64,000 bases of DNA from an uncultured Ulvibacter sp. (GCA_943789105.1 CALSSW010000001.1:124001-188000), one strand, 5' to 3'. Counted from the first letter of the stretch, positions 20,101-27,595 are shown. The notes: generated by a model from the sequence alone, not told the origin. A program made the numbers and translations.

Positions 20101-21436
20101 TACCATGATTAAAAAAGTGCAATTTAATTACCAAGAAACCAACGGTATTTTCTTGCCTGGATATAAGCGATCAATTGGTTTTGTAGGTACTTTAAAACCA
20201 ACGGCAGGTTTTACCTTTGGAAGCCAGGCTGAGGTTAGAGATCAGGCGGCAAGAAACGGTTGGTTAACACTGTATCCAGAATACAATGAACAATACACAG
20301 AGAATGAAACCAACCAGTTAGATGTTCAAGTTAATCTTGAACCCATTAGAGATCTTAAAATCGATATTAATGCCAGTAGAATTTACTCAGAGAATTACTC
20401 AGAGAATTATATCATTGAAGATGGTCTTTATAATTCTTTAACACCAGTTACCTCTGGAAACTTTAATATTTCAACCCTACTAATTGCAACGGCTTTTCAA
20501 AGTACTACAGATGCGCTGTCTGAACCCTTTGATGCCTTTAGAAGCAATAGACTTATTGTTGCCAATAGCTTGGCCTCAGAATTTTATGGCACAGACACCT
20601 TTCCTGTAGATCCAGAAACAGGATATCCTGTTGGATTTGGCCCTACAAGCCAAGATGTATTGTTGCCATCTTTTATTGCTGCCTATAAAGGCGCTGATGT
20701 GCAGAGTGAGAAAAAAGGTATATTAAGAGATATTCCTTTGCCAAATTGGGATATAAAATACACTGGCTTTATGCGCTTGGGATGGTTTAAAAAACACTTT
20801 AAAAGATTCTCACTCCAGCATGGATACACTGCCGGGTATACCGTGAACCAATTTCAAACCAATTTAGATTACAACCGCTCTAGAGATGGCAATCCTGTAA
20901 CAGCCTCTACAAATCAAGCTGGAGACTTTAAAAGTGAACAGTTTTTAACAAATGTTAACCTCACCGAGCAATTTTCACCTTTATTAAAAATTGATCTTGA
21001 GATGAAAAACTCTATTAAAGTAAGTGCAGAATACAGAAAGGACAGAGCACTAGGTCTTAGTTTTGCCAACAATCTTTTAACTGAAATAAAAGGAGATGAA
21101 ATTATTATTGGCCTTGGGTATAGAATAAAAGACCTGCGTATTGGAACTAATTTTGGAGGAAAAAAACAAATATTAAAAAGTGACTTAAACTTTAAGCTAG
21201 ACCTTTCAAGAAGAGATAACAGGACTATTATACGCTATTTAGATATTGAGAATAATCAAACCACGGCAGGGCAAACCATTTATGGCGCTCAGTTATTGGT
21301 AGACTATGCCTTAAGTAAAAACTTAACTGCAGCCTTTTATTATGACCATACTTTCTCTGAGTATGCAATATCAACTGCCTTCCCGCAAACAACCATACGC
21401 AGTGGTCTGACTTTAAGATATAATTTCGGTAATTAA
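14144..21436 (+). CDS. sprA: Cell-surface protein SprA, type IX secretion outer-membrane translocon
   Basis: A very large protein (2430 residues) of the SprA/Sov family, the giant beta-barrel through which type IX secretion substrates cross the outer membrane; it is needed for secretion and gliding in gliding species. The signal peptide ends near SLSVTNAQ. Repeated family blocks include RISLSLLGKVGERLQVTANYDTQ and the VYIDDFESSQ and WFNELRLSE motifs. Residues about 1900-1980 are a Gly/Ser/Lys/Asn-rich low-complexity insert, probably an extended loop or plug linker. The C-terminus ends with barrel-like strands (SGLTLRYNFG). The start is TTG 14144, three bases after ruvA; the first in-frame ATG is about 40 codons in and would delete the signal peptide. 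The frame is uninterrupted over 7.3 kb. Confidence 0.96.
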   Translation: MGTNFTKFKNNFFKQFVFLSIILGSLSVTNAQDSTATGSSMGRIELPPSSTIENLYTYDPVTDSYYYSEMLGDFNVGLPLVLSPQEYRDLILKEQMRDYFKEKIDAADGRKDGSDDAQKNLLPKFYVNSSFFESVFGGNTIEVIPQGTVEMDLGLLYTKQDNPAFSPRNRSNFSFDFDQRISLSLLGKVGERLQVTANYDTQSTFDFQNQVKLEFTPTEDDIIRSIEVGNVSMPLNSTLIPGAQSLFGVKTELQFGKTTITGVFSEQQSETRNVTTEGGGTITDFDIYALDYDENRHFFLAHYFRDTYDRALQQYPFIRSNVQITRVEAWITNRGNQTQDVRNIVALQDVGESDISNIGLNNIPGGFLNKPATSFPDNGNNDFNPFGIDDPSAQGILNEQIRDIATVQQGFGGLQVQDGSDFLTLENARKLRASEFTINSQLGYISLNQRLNNDEVIAVSFQYTVNGKVYQVGEFSTDGVDATGGLVRPGEPGNPGMDDIEGIPQNLIVKLLKSNITNVTEPIWDLMMKNIYSLGAFQLEQEDFRLDIQYRDPAPLNYIIAAEGTITNPAIALPEDIDNKTLLRVFNLDRLNFNNDPQQGGDGFFDFIPGLTVDQQNGRIIFTSVEPFGEYLFNKLDDTTAGSSLYSVPSTYNANQDKYVFRSLYRSTKTQAEQEDSDKNKFQLTGRYKSSGGNGIPIGAFNVPQGSVVVTAGGRTLSEGVDYTVNYQAGTVQILDPSLLASNTPVNITVENNTMFGQQTKRFTGLNIEHKFNDNFIIGGTYLKLNERPLTQKSSYDVEPINNQIFGINLNYATQVPFFTRLVNKLPNIDTDVESNFSIRGEFAYLLPSAPEVSDFGGRTTVYIDDFESSQTEFDISAPTSWRLSSSPDGFGGEEPNSVLGYNYKRARLNWYTIDPIFYSSQRPDGITDQDLSSPFTRRIFRDEIFPAQDIIQGQTQALFSLDLSFYPSERGEYNFNPAAAGTNDLPNPAANFGGISRQLTTTDFERSNVEFIQFWVMDPFIYEENNTNNGGTLSFNLGNISEDVLKDGRKQYENGLPQDGGSQNTTPTVWGKVPTNQSLVYTFDTEGEQRINQDVGYDGLNNAQESEMFTNFSGLADPANDNYQYFLQASGDIRSRYKLYNGTEGNSPVEVTNTNRGSTTQPDVEDINRDNSMNTVDSYYEYNIPISRDALTPATNDFVTDVRESTITLQDNSSLDVRWVQFKVPVADYDRAVNGISDFRSIRFMRMYLSGFEQPTTLRLGTLELVRGDYRRYLQTLDNVTQEDPELDDTVFEVEAVNIIDNENRQPIPYTLPPGVVREQLNNNNNIIRQDEQSLALRVCGLEPNDARGVYKNFSVDMRQYKNLEMFIHAESIVNQTALADGDLVAFIRMGNDLTESFYEVQVSLKPTAFNTTSAEEIWPVENRLDLPLSLLQDLKSTILGDPASYAPNQLHFFEEGQIDGLPSNILRVGMKGNPSFGDVRIAMIGVRNETNTELCGEVWFNELRLSELQNQGGWAAVAAMDANFADFANLSATGRVSTIGFGSLEQGPNDRSREDVEEYNLVTNFNLGQMLPKKWGIQLPFNYGRSEKLITPQFDPEYQDVELQTRLDNEGNAQRRDEILGQSVDYTKRQSINFIGVRKERTSEGKPKAYDIENLTLSASYNQIDHNDFEIQDALDQNVRLGGTYAYNFTPKTFEPFKKNDSIFTGKYWQFLKDINLNYLPTSISVNSNILRQHNEQKFRELNLEDGNIGLPVLYQRNYLFDWDYAINYNLTKSFRFNFTTSNNRIVTNYIDDDGVANNQIGVFDGLFDIGDPNQHFQSLQLNYDLPTAKFPFLKWIRATYSYTGDFQWQDGSDLFNNIDIELSDGSVQTYDLGNSIQNASTHRINSTFDFSAFYRYIGLSKKKASRNTGNTRNSTSRNGGGFSPKGVAGKGGKDSKASSKNDAQGFAAKGGKNSSGNAANSGGGFGNGLSGGDKAVNTLIGLATMIKKVQFNYQETNGIFLPGYKRSIGFVGTLKPTAGFTFGSQAEVRDQAARNGWLTLYPEYNEQYTENETNQLDVQVNLEPIRDLKIDINASRIYSENYSENYIIEDGLYNSLTPVTSGNFNISTLLIATAFQSTTDALSEPFDAFRSNRLIVANSLASEFYGTDTFPVDPETGYPVGFGPTSQDVLLPSFIAAYKGADVQSEKKGILRDIPLPNWDIKYTGFMRLGWFKKHFKRFSLQHGYTAGYTVNQFQTNLDYNRSRDGNPVTASTNQAGDFKSEQFLTNVNLTEQFSPLLKIDLEMKNSIKVSAEYRKDRALGLSFANNLLTEIKGDEIIIGLGYRIKDLRIGTNFGGKKQILKSDLNFKLDLSRRDNRTIIRYLDIENNQTTAGQTIYGAQLLVDYALSKNLTAAFYYDHTFSEYAISTAFPQTTIRSGLTLRYNFGN

Positions 21437-21466
21437 AATAAAAACACATAAAAAAAGCACGTAACT

Positions 21467-21847
21467 ATGAACATTCCATCAAATTTAAAGTACACTAAAG
21501 ACCACGAATGGGTTGCTATTGATGGCGATACCGCTACAGTAGGAATTACAGATTTTGCACAAGGTGAGCTTGGAGATATTGTATATGTTGAGGTTGAAAC
21601 ACTTGATGAAACTATGGATGCCGATGAGGTATTTGGATCTGTAGAGGCTGTTAAAACAGTGTCAGACTTATTTTTACCACTCTCTGGTGAAATTATAGCA
21701 TTTAATGACTCCCTAGAGTCTGATCCTGAAAAAGTAAACAATGACCCTTATGGAGAAGGCTGGATGATAAAGATTAAAATTTCTAATCCAGATGAAATTG
21801 AAAACTTATTAGATGAGACAGGGTATAAAGAACTTGTTGGGGCCTAA
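21467..21847 (+). CDS. gcvH: Glycine cleavage system H protein
   Basis: A 126-residue lipoyl carrier of the glycine cleavage system; it shuttles the aminomethyl group between the P, T and L proteins. The lipoylated lysine is in SVEAVKTVSD (about residue 64), followed by the typical LPLSGEI strand and the NDPYGEGWMIKI region. The length is standard. The 3' end overlaps the VanZ-like gene by about 35 bases in another frame, so the two are probably translated from one message. Confidence 0.97.
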   Translation: MNIPSNLKYTKDHEWVAIDGDTATVGITDFAQGELGDIVYVEVETLDETMDADEVFGSVEAVKTVSDLFLPLSGEIIAFNDSLESDPEKVNNDPYGEGWMIKIKISNPDEIENLLDETGYKELVGA

Positions 21848-22247
21848 ACTCCTTCTGGGGATTGCCATTGCCTATACGCTGCTTGTTACTGCGGCTTTAT
21901 TGACTCCTATAACAGGCGCCCCAAAAATAGAAATTCCTTTTGCAGATAAGATGGTGCATCTTATTATTAATGCAGGACTTTTTGTGGTTTGGGCAAGTTA
22001 TGTTTTCTCTGGCAAGACCAATACCAAGACTACAAAGACCTACACATTACCCCTGTTATTTGTTTGCACCTTGCTTTACGGCATACTTATTGAAGTGATA
22101 CAAGGGAGTTTCATACCCACAAGAGGGGCAGACTTTTTTGATGTAGTAGCAAATGTTTGTGGCTTGATTCTCGGTTCTTTTGCAGTTAAGACTGTCAAAG
22201 AAATTTATTTACTAATATTACAGCGCTATTGTTTTACAATACAATAG
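21813..22247 (+). CDS. VanZ-like family membrane protein
   Basis: A small membrane protein (144 residues from ATG 21813; a TTG at 21834 would give 137) with four hydrophobic helices at about residues 12-32, 45-65, 77-97 and 112-132. The conserved VanZ pattern is visible: DKMVHLIINAGLF after helix 1 and the IEVIQGSF-PTRGADFFDVVANVCG block before helix 4. VanZ-family members have no settled function outside teicoplanin resistance. It overlaps the end of gcvH, an arrangement I recall from other flavobacteria. Which start is used is uncertain. Confidence 0.85.
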   Translation: MRQGIKNLLGPKLLLGIAIAYTLLVTAALLTPITGAPKIEIPFADKMVHLIINAGLFVVWASYVFSGKTNTKTTKTYTLPLLFVCTLLYGILIEVIQGSFIPTRGADFFDVVANVCGLILGSFAVKTVKEIYLLILQRYCFTIQ

Positions 22248-22287
22248 ATTTTCTATATTTTTATCAGCCGATAATTTAAATTCAATT

Positions 22288-23006
22288 ATGGAACCTAAAA
22301 AAAATCCAAAAGCAGATTTAAAACAATGGAGTGGAGTCTACTTTTCTAGCAGGCCTTGCTTTTATGTTGTTTTTGTCTTGGCAAGCAGTAGAGTGGAAAT
22401 CTTATGATAGAGATCTCTCACTAGACACTTTAAATGTGGGTGATGATCTTGATGAAGATATTCCGATCACAGAGCTGTTAACACGCCACCGCCACCACCG
22501 CCACCCCGCCACCAGCTCCAGAGGTTATTGAGGTAATCGAGGATGAGGCAGACGTGGAAGAAACAATTATCGAATCTACAGAGATTAGTCAAGAAGAAGA
22601 AATTGTAGAGATTGAAGAGATCGATGAAGCTGGAGAAATCATTGATGATGTTCCCTTCGCTGTAATTGAGAATGTGCCAATATACCCTGGTTGTGAAAGT
22701 GCAGGTAACAATGCTGCTAAGAAGAAGTGCATGTCTAGTAAAATTCAGAAATTTGTACAAAAGAAATTCAACACAGATCTGGCAAGTGATTTAGGGTTGG
22801 AAGGAATTCAGCAAATATATGTGCAATTTAAAATTGACAGAACGGGTAACATTACCAATGTTCAGGCACGAGCGCCGCACCCAAAATTAAAACAAGAAGC
22901 AATTAAAACCATCAAAGCTTTGCCAAAGATGACACCAGGAAAGCAACGTGGTCAAGCGGTAGGGGTATTGTATTCCCTTCCAATTAGATTTCAGATAGAA
23001 AACTAA
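22288..23006 (+). pseudogene. tonB: Energy transducer TonB, interrupted by three apparent single-base shifts
   Basis: The C-terminal half (from about 22500) is a clear TonB domain: PIYPGCES, the YVQFKIDRTGNITNVQARAPHP block and the ALPKMTPGKQRGQAV end, about 150 residues. The front half needs three frame changes to rebuild the usual TonB. From ATG 22288 the frame reads MEPKKNPKADLKQWSGVYF; then one surplus T near 22340 moves to the frame reading LAGLAFMLF and AVEWKSYD. One base appears missing near 22480, entering a run of prolines. One C appears missing in the CCCC near 22503, entering APEVIEVIEDEADVEE. Corrected, it would be a normal TonB of about 239 residues: N-terminal helix, Pro-rich spacer, C-terminal receptor-binding domain. 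The indels may be sequencing errors. Confidence 0.85.
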
Positions 23007-23018
23007 AACACACTGATT

Positions 23019-23525
23019 ATGAAATTATTTAGACACATATTTGCATTTATTGTTGTTGTATCATTAGCCAGTTGTACTAGCGATGATCCACCTGCCTATC
23101 AACTTAACACCGAAAATTTAAGTGCTGGCACTTATGAGGTTACCTACCTAGCATCAAACAATACAGAAACCATAAACATAAACGGTCTTGATATAATTAC
23201 AGAAGCCTCATCCATAGGTGAAACATTTCAACTCACTGTTGATTTTTTTGGAAATGGAACTTATGTTTTAGATGGTCAATACGTCATCAACACCCTTGTT
23301 ACAGTTGCGGGTGAGACTGTAGAGCAATCAACTTTTATTGTAGACATTGACAACGAGGAAGGCACCTACAGTCCCAACAACAATACTATGCAGCTTCTTC
23401 TCGACGAAACTCTTTTTGATGTAACACTTTTTAATACAAATGAGCTTAGACTTTCATTTAGTGATGCGTACACAGAAGATGGAGTAGATTATTTTGAAAC
23501 ATCTGAAATTAGAATGGTACGATAA
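23019..23525 (+). CDS. Hypothetical lipoprotein
   Basis: A 168-residue protein with a short hydrophobic leader and a lipobox (VSLASCTSDD), so it is probably lipid-anchored and exported. The mature part is acidic, Thr/Asn-rich and predicted to be mostly beta strands (FQLTVDFFGNGTYVLDGQYV). I recognise no family. It begins 13 bases after tonB and is followed by a terminator, so it is probably the last gene of the tonB transcript. A surface-exposed role in uptake is only a guess from context. Confidence 0.75.
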   Translation: MKLFRHIFAFIVVVSLASCTSDDPPAYQLNTENLSAGTYEVTYLASNNTETININGLDIITEASSIGETFQLTVDFFGNGTYVLDGQYVINTLVTVAGETVEQSTFIVDIDNEEGTYSPNNNTMQLLLDETLFDVTLFNTNELRLSFSDAYTEDGVDYFETSEIRMVR

Positions 23526-23544
23526 ATTTAAATAATCATACATA

Positions 23545-23582
23545 AAAAAAGCGCTGTAGATAATTCTGCAGCGCTTTTTTTA
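23545..23582 (+). terminator. Rho-independent terminator
   Basis: An A run, the stem GCGCTG/CAGCGC around an AT-rich loop, and a T run of seven or eight. It ends the sprA-gcvH-tonB-lipoprotein region. Confidence 0.9.
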
Positions 23583-23725
23583 CTGGGTTCTTATTACAAG
23601 TTCATTCACTTGTTTTTTTGAATGGGATTTTTTTGGTTTACGTTCTCTTATCCTGTAGTGTTTTTTTAGGCTTATTTTTAACATAGATAATGTGTTATAA
23701 ATTGGTTAGAATTAGAGTTGTACCG

Positions 23726-23733
23726 TATCTTTG
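23726..23733 (+). promoter_or_regulatory. TAnnTTTG promoter core with -33 TTG, ctaB
   Basis: TATCTTTG preceded by TTG (23702-23704) at a 21-base spacing, a good match to the flavobacterial promoter. It lies downstream of the TTG at 23718, which rules that codon out as the ctaB start. Confidence 0.65.
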
Positions 23734-23771
23734 CACACTCAAAACACAAGGTAAAATTTAAACAGATTCTA

Positions 23772-24665
23772 TTGTCAGTAACACAAACACAGGTGCTTCC
23801 CACCTCATGGGTTAAAAACTTTACAGAAATAACCAAACTTAGGTTGTCTGTAAGTGTTGTGTTTTCTTCGGTTGCAGGGTATTTACTTGGCGCTGCAGAG
23901 GTAGATTTTATGATCTTATTGCTTTTGTGTATTGGAGGATATTGTATGGTAGGAGCCAGTAATGTTTACAACCAAATCATGGAGCGTGATTTAGACTCTT
24001 TGATGGATAGAACAAAAAATAGGCCTATTCCAGCTGGCAGAATGAGTATTGCTGCTGCGCTCTCAATAGCTGTTATTTTAACTATTGTTGGTATTTCTGT
24101 ATTGTATAGTATAAATCCACAAACAGCAATGTTTGGTGCGATTTCCATCTTTATATACGTTTTTTTATACACGCCTTTAAAAACCAAAACACCCTTATCT
24201 GTTTTTGTTGGCGCTTTTCCTGGAGCTATTCCCTTTATGTTAGGATGGGTTGCTGCTACCAATGATTTTGGTATAGAACCAGGGACCTTATTTATGATAC
24301 AGTTTTTTTGGCAATTTCCTCATTTTTGGGCCATAGGTTGGTTTTTATTTGATGATTATAAAAAAGGAGGCTTTTTTATGTTGCCTACAGGAAAAAGAGA
24401 CCGTACCACAGCGGTGCAAGTTGTTTTCTATAGCGTGTGTACGGTGTTGTCTTCATTGATTCCTGCCTTTGGAGTAACAGGAGCGTTTTACATCACTCCA
24501 ATTTCGGCAGTAATTATTGGCGGGCTTGGAATCTGGTTTGTGTATTACGGCTTGCGATTGTACAAACAAAAAACAGACAAATCTGCAAAACAACTTATGT
24601 TGGTGAGTGTAAGTTATATTACCCTACTACAAATAATATATGTGGCAGATAAATTTATTAGATAA
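23772..24665 (+). CDS. ctaB: Heme O synthase (protoheme IX farnesyltransferase)
   Basis: A UbiA-type prenyltransferase of the inner membrane that adds farnesyl to heme B, giving heme O, the precursor of heme A for the oxidase. Seen: the first Asp-rich motif NVYNQIMERDLDSLMDRTKNRPI, the LYTPLKTKT and GAFPGAIPFMLGW motifs, and HFWAIGWFLFDDYKKGGF. It has about nine helices. The frame is open upstream to 23718, but the promoter core at 23726-23733 lies inside that extension, so I chose TTG 23772 (298 residues); GTG 23793 is another option. It heads the second cluster of oxidase genes; the next gene is 25 bases downstream. Confidence 0.94.
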   Translation: MSVTQTQVLPTSWVKNFTEITKLRLSVSVVFSSVAGYLLGAAEVDFMILLLLCIGGYCMVGASNVYNQIMERDLDSLMDRTKNRPIPAGRMSIAAALSIAVILTIVGISVLYSINPQTAMFGAISIFIYVFLYTPLKTKTPLSVFVGAFPGAIPFMLGWVAATNDFGIEPGTLFMIQFFWQFPHFWAIGWFLFDDYKKGGFFMLPTGKRDRTTAVQVVFYSVCTVLSSLIPAFGVTGAFYITPISAVIIGGLGIWFVYYGLRLYKQKTDKSAKQLMLVSVSYITLLQIIYVADKFIR

Positions 24666-24690
24666 GTAAAGCTATTAAAAATATTAAAAT

Positions 24691-25272
24691 ATGGACTACA
24701 CACAAGGCACAGAAAATGATAAAATAGCACGCGCTAAAAAGAACATGCTTCTTTTTGGTATGATAAGTCTAGGGATGAGTTTTGCAGGTCTTACTAGCGC
24801 ATACATAATAAGTAAAGAGCGCGTAGACTGGTTAACAGATTTTGAAATACCAGAAGCTTTTTTTATCAGTCTTGCTGTTATCATAGCAAGTAGTTTTACA
24901 TTTATAATAGCCAAAAATGCGGTAAAAAAAGAGCAGAAATCCAAAGCAATGGTGTTATTAATAACAACGTTTATACTAGGAGTTGTTTTTGTGTATTTAC
25001 AGTTTCTTGGCTTTTCTCAAATTATAGAAAATGGCTATTTTTTCACTGGTAGTGAAAGTAGTATTACCACCTCATTTATTTATTTAGTGGTGTTATTGCA
25101 CCTTGCTCATATTATTGCTGGCCTAATTTGTGTCTTAGTAGTAATTTATAATCATTACAAATTAAAATACACGAACGGAAAAACCCTTGGAATTGAACTT
25201 GCTACTACTTTTTGGCACTTTGTAGACGTCCTGTGGGTGTATCTGTTTTTGTTTTTATATTTCGTGAGATAA
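24691..25272 (+). CDS. Cytochrome c oxidase subunit III family protein (short form)
   Basis: A 193-residue membrane protein with five hydrophobic helices and the subunit III signature in its second half: LLHLAHIIAGLICV and TTFWHFVDVLWVYLFLFLY. This matches the short CoxC/CyoC-like subunit III found beside a longer paralog in Bacteroidota. It lies between ctaB and the longer subunit III gene (25318). Whether both are present in one oxidase complex cannot be told from sequence. Confidence 0.92.
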   Translation: MDYTQGTENDKIARAKKNMLLFGMISLGMSFAGLTSAYIISKERVDWLTDFEIPEAFFISLAVIIASSFTFIIAKNAVKKEQKSKAMVLLITTFILGVVFVYLQFLGFSQIIENGYFFTGSESSITTSFIYLVVLLHLAHIIAGLICVLVVIYNHYKLKYTNGKTLGIELATTFWHFVDVLWVYLFLFLYFVR

Positions 25273-25282
25273 AAAAATAATG

Positions 25283-25290
25283 TATTTTTG
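25283..25290 (+). promoter_or_regulatory. TAnnTTTG promoter core, long subunit III gene
   Basis: TATTTTTG lies 27 bases before ATG 25318, in the gap between the two subunit III genes, so the downstream part of the cluster may have its own promoter. Confidence 0.45.
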
Positions 25291-25317
25291 AACCAAATTA
25301 AAAATTGATTTCTATTT

Positions 25318-26298
25318 ATGGAAACAACTGTTGCAACAACGGCGTCTCAAGGCGATGTTTGGGGAGGTGGAAACCAACCTTTAAGAGCTAGTTATGGTAA
25401 GATGATGATGTGGTTTTTCATCGTCTCTGATGCTTTAACCTTCTCTGGATTTTTAGCTGCTTACGGCTTTTCAAGATTTAAATTTGTAGACGCTTGGCCT
25501 ATCGCCGATGAGGTGTTTACTCACTTTCCGTTTTTACATGGAGTGCCAGCACCTATGTTTTATGTAGCCTTCATGACCTTTATCCTTATTTTCTCTTCTG
25601 TGACCATGGTATTGGCCGTAGATGCAGGACATAAAATGAAGCAAAGTAAAGTGGCCATGTACATGTTTTTAACCATCATTGGTGGAGCGGTATTTGTTGG
25701 TTCTCAAGCCTGGGAATGGGCAACTTTTATAAAAGGAGAATACGGAGCCGTAGAAACAAAAGGGGGTAAAATACTACAGTTTTTAGACACAGAAGGAAAT
25801 CGTGTGGCCATTGGTAGTTTTGCCGAATCTATGCATAGCGAAGCCACCGAGCACGAGCCAAGTAATGGCATTTGGTTTATGAGCGGAAACGATCAAACCT
25901 CTTACAACTTTGAAGAAGTAAAAGCTGGGTTTTTAGCGAATGATAATTTGTTGATACGCACCCAGTACTTAGATGAAAATGGGCATCCAACGGTTCTCTC
26001 AAGAGAGGCATCTGTTGCAAAAATTCAGAAAGACGGTAAACTAGTTGTTGAGGGTGCAAACCTAAAGCGCAATGAGTATGGCCATCCCTTATTTGCAGAT
26101 TTCTTTTTCTTTATTACAGGATTTCACGGTTTTCACGTTTTCTCTGGAGTACTAATTAACATCATTATTTTCTTTAATGTTGTTATAGGTACCTATGAGC
26201 GTAGAAAGAGTTATGAAATGGTAGAGAAAGTAGGATTGTACTGGCACTTTGTCGATCTGGTTTGGGTATTTGTATTTACCTTCTTTTACCTTGTTTAA
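25318..26298 (+). CDS. coxC: Cytochrome c oxidase subunit III (long form)
   Basis: A 326-residue subunit III. Helices at about residues 25-45, 75-100 and 110-130 are followed by a hydrophilic insertion of roughly 120 residues (about 140-255), then GFHGFHVFSGVLINII and the family end VGLYWHFVDLVWVFVFTFFYLV. Subunit III stabilises the catalytic core and its proton uptake. The insertion is unlike classical subunit III but I believe it is typical of Bacteroidota homologues. It is followed after 23 bases by subunit IV. Confidence 0.94.
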   Translation: METTVATTASQGDVWGGGNQPLRASYGKMMMWFFIVSDALTFSGFLAAYGFSRFKFVDAWPIADEVFTHFPFLHGVPAPMFYVAFMTFILIFSSVTMVLAVDAGHKMKQSKVAMYMFLTIIGGAVFVGSQAWEWATFIKGEYGAVETKGGKILQFLDTEGNRVAIGSFAESMHSEATEHEPSNGIWFMSGNDQTSYNFEEVKAGFLANDNLLIRTQYLDENGHPTVLSREASVAKIQKDGKLVVEGANLKRNEYGHPLFADFFFFITGFHGFHVFSGVLINIIIFFNVVIGTYERRKSYEMVEKVGLYWHFVDLVWVFVFTFFYLV

Positions 26299-26321
26299 TA
26301 ATAATATTTTTAGCTTATATA

Positions 26322-26765
26322 ATGGGACATCACGAGCACAGTTTAGCAATCTTTAGAGGAAGGCTTAAGTTCAAGTCAATCGAACAAAAAATTTGGGGAG
26401 TTTTCACTTTCCTATCTATCATCACAATAGTTGAGGTTATATTTGGAATTATAAAGCCAGAGGCTTTAATGGTTCCTTTCATGTCTGCTTTTGAAGGTGG
26501 GTTTATGGCAACAATGGCAAATATCTTCTTGTCACCCTTTATCTTTATGAAACCCTTAAATTTAATATTTATAGTCCTTACCATCGTAAAGGCATATTAC
26601 ATTACCTGGGATTTCATGCACATGCGTGATGAGACAAAAGCCTTAAGACGTATGGTTGTTTGGACGGCTATTTTCTTGATCTGCTACTTGATTTTAATTC
26701 TACTTGTTGAAGGAGATTACATTTTCGAAGTATACAAAAGCAACTATGTTAAGTTTGATTTCTAA
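26322..26765 (+). CDS. Cytochrome c oxidase subunit IV family protein
   Basis: A 147-residue membrane protein with four hydrophobic segments in the C-terminal part (about residues 20-40, 55-75, 85-105 and 115-140). The prokaryotic subunit IV pattern is visible: WGVFTFLSIITIVEVIFGI, FIVLTIVKAYYITWDFMHM. The N-terminus begins MGHHEHSLAIF. ATG 26322 is preferred; the open frame upstream runs through the end of subunit III. Small subunits of this family are thought to help assembly or stability of the oxidase. Confidence 0.92.
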   Translation: MGHHEHSLAIFRGRLKFKSIEQKIWGVFTFLSIITIVEVIFGIIKPEALMVPFMSAFEGGFMATMANIFLSPFIFMKPLNLIFIVLTIVKAYYITWDFMHMRDETKALRRMVVWTAIFLICYLILILLVEGDYIFEVYKSNYVKFDF

Positions 26766-26795
26766 TACATAACCCGACATTAAAATAATCTTTAA

Positions 26796-26824
26796 ATCCT
26801 ACCAACTTGGTAGGATTTTTTTAT
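26796..26824 (+). terminator. Rho-independent terminator
   Basis: ATCCTACCAA and TTGGTAGGAT are a perfect 10-base inverted repeat followed by seven T. It ends the subunit III/IV transcript. Confidence 0.9.
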
Positions 26825-26883
26825 AGGGTCATTTTTAATTGAATATTAACTATATGCTTTTTGGTTAACATTTTTTTGTGGTG

Positions 26884-26891
26884 TATTTTTG
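26884..26891 (+). promoter_or_regulatory. TAnnTTTG promoter core, SCO operon
   Basis: TATTTTTG lies 17 bases before the TTG start at 26909, directly after the terminator of the previous unit. Confidence 0.55.
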
Positions 26892-26908
26892 CAAACTAAA
26901 TCAAACGC

Positions 26909-27595
26909 TTGGAAACGCCACAAAACAGCATCAAAAAGAAAATAGTACTTGGGGTATTGTTCTTACTTCCCATTGCCATTTATATGTTTTTTGCCACTGG
27001 AGTTAATAATTTTGGGAAGTTACCGGTGCTATCACAGGATGTGGTAAGTGTCTCAAATTTCAAGGATCTTAACGGCGCCCCTGTTACCTTAGATAATAAA
27101 ATTACCATTCTTGGTTTTTTTGGAGATACGCCACTACAAACCAAAGCCTATACCTACAACCTTGCACACAAGATTTATAAAAAGAACCATGAATATAAAG
27201 AGTTTCAGTTTTTGGTTTTATTACCCGAAAAGGCAAGAAACGGCGCAAAGATTTTAACAAATAAGATTTCTGAGATTGCACCTACAACCGCTTGGAAATA
27301 TGCCTTCGGAACTCCCCAAGATATACAAGAGGTATTTGCTTCTCTTAATAGTGGTTATTCTCTTGATAGCTCATTGGCTAGTAGTTTTGTGTTTATCATA
27401 GACAAGGATGCCCATTTGCGAGGTAGAAATGATGACCAGGACATGCCAGATGGTTTAGTATATGGGTATAACTCTGCAGATATTGGAGATATCAATAACA
27501 GAATGAGTGATGATGTTAAAGTTGTTTTGGCAGAATATAGAAAAGAAACAAAAGAAAATAGTAGAAGAAATCAAATTCTAGTAAAACAACAATAA
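26909..27595 (+). CDS. Membrane-anchored thioredoxin-fold-like protein without active-site cysteines
   Basis: A 228-residue protein starting at TTG 26909. It has one N-terminal signal-anchor helix (residues 11-30) and a periplasmic domain that resembles the SCO/thioredoxin fold in its pattern (KITILGFFGDTP where SCO proteins have a Cys-containing loop, and SSFVFIIDKDAHLRGR near the end). I find no cysteine in it, so it cannot bind copper or do thiol exchange in the SCO way. It overlaps the SCO gene start by one base. A scaffold or partner of SCO is plausible; the function is unknown. Confidence 0.8.
   Translation: METPQNSIKKKIVLGVLFLLPIAIYMFFATGVNNFGKLPVLSQDVVSVSNFKDLNGAPVTLDNKITILGFFGDTPLQTKAYTYNLAHKIYKKNHEYKEFQFLVLLPEKARNGAKILTNKISEIAPTTAWKYAFGTPQDIQEVFASLNSGYSLDSSLASSFVFIIDKDAHLRGRNDDQDMPDGLVYGYNSADIGDINNRMSDDVKVVLAEYRKETKENSRRNQILVKQQ

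Noticed and set aside
19831-20106. A minus-strand Pro/Leu-rich ORF (91 codons) opposite sprA
   Set aside because: It is the complement of the Gly/Ser/Lys-rich low-complexity part of SprA; no start context, and Pro-rich because of GGN codons on the other strand.
22490-22515. Short CCACCG-type tandem repeat resembling a microsatellite or phase-variable switch
   Set aside because: It is the normal proline-rich spacer of TonB; repeat units are too few and uneven to support slipped-strand phase variation, although one C appears to be missing there.
22331-22531. A separate 66-residue protein with a His/Arg-rich tail, from GTG 22331
   Set aside because: Its first part is the TonB helix region in a shifted frame and the His/Arg-rich part is the proline codon run of TonB read out of frame; it is better explained as part of a frame-disrupted tonB.
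26909-27595. Second SCO copper chaperone
   Set aside because: The domain pattern is SCO-like but no cysteines are present, so a copper or thiol function is not supported.
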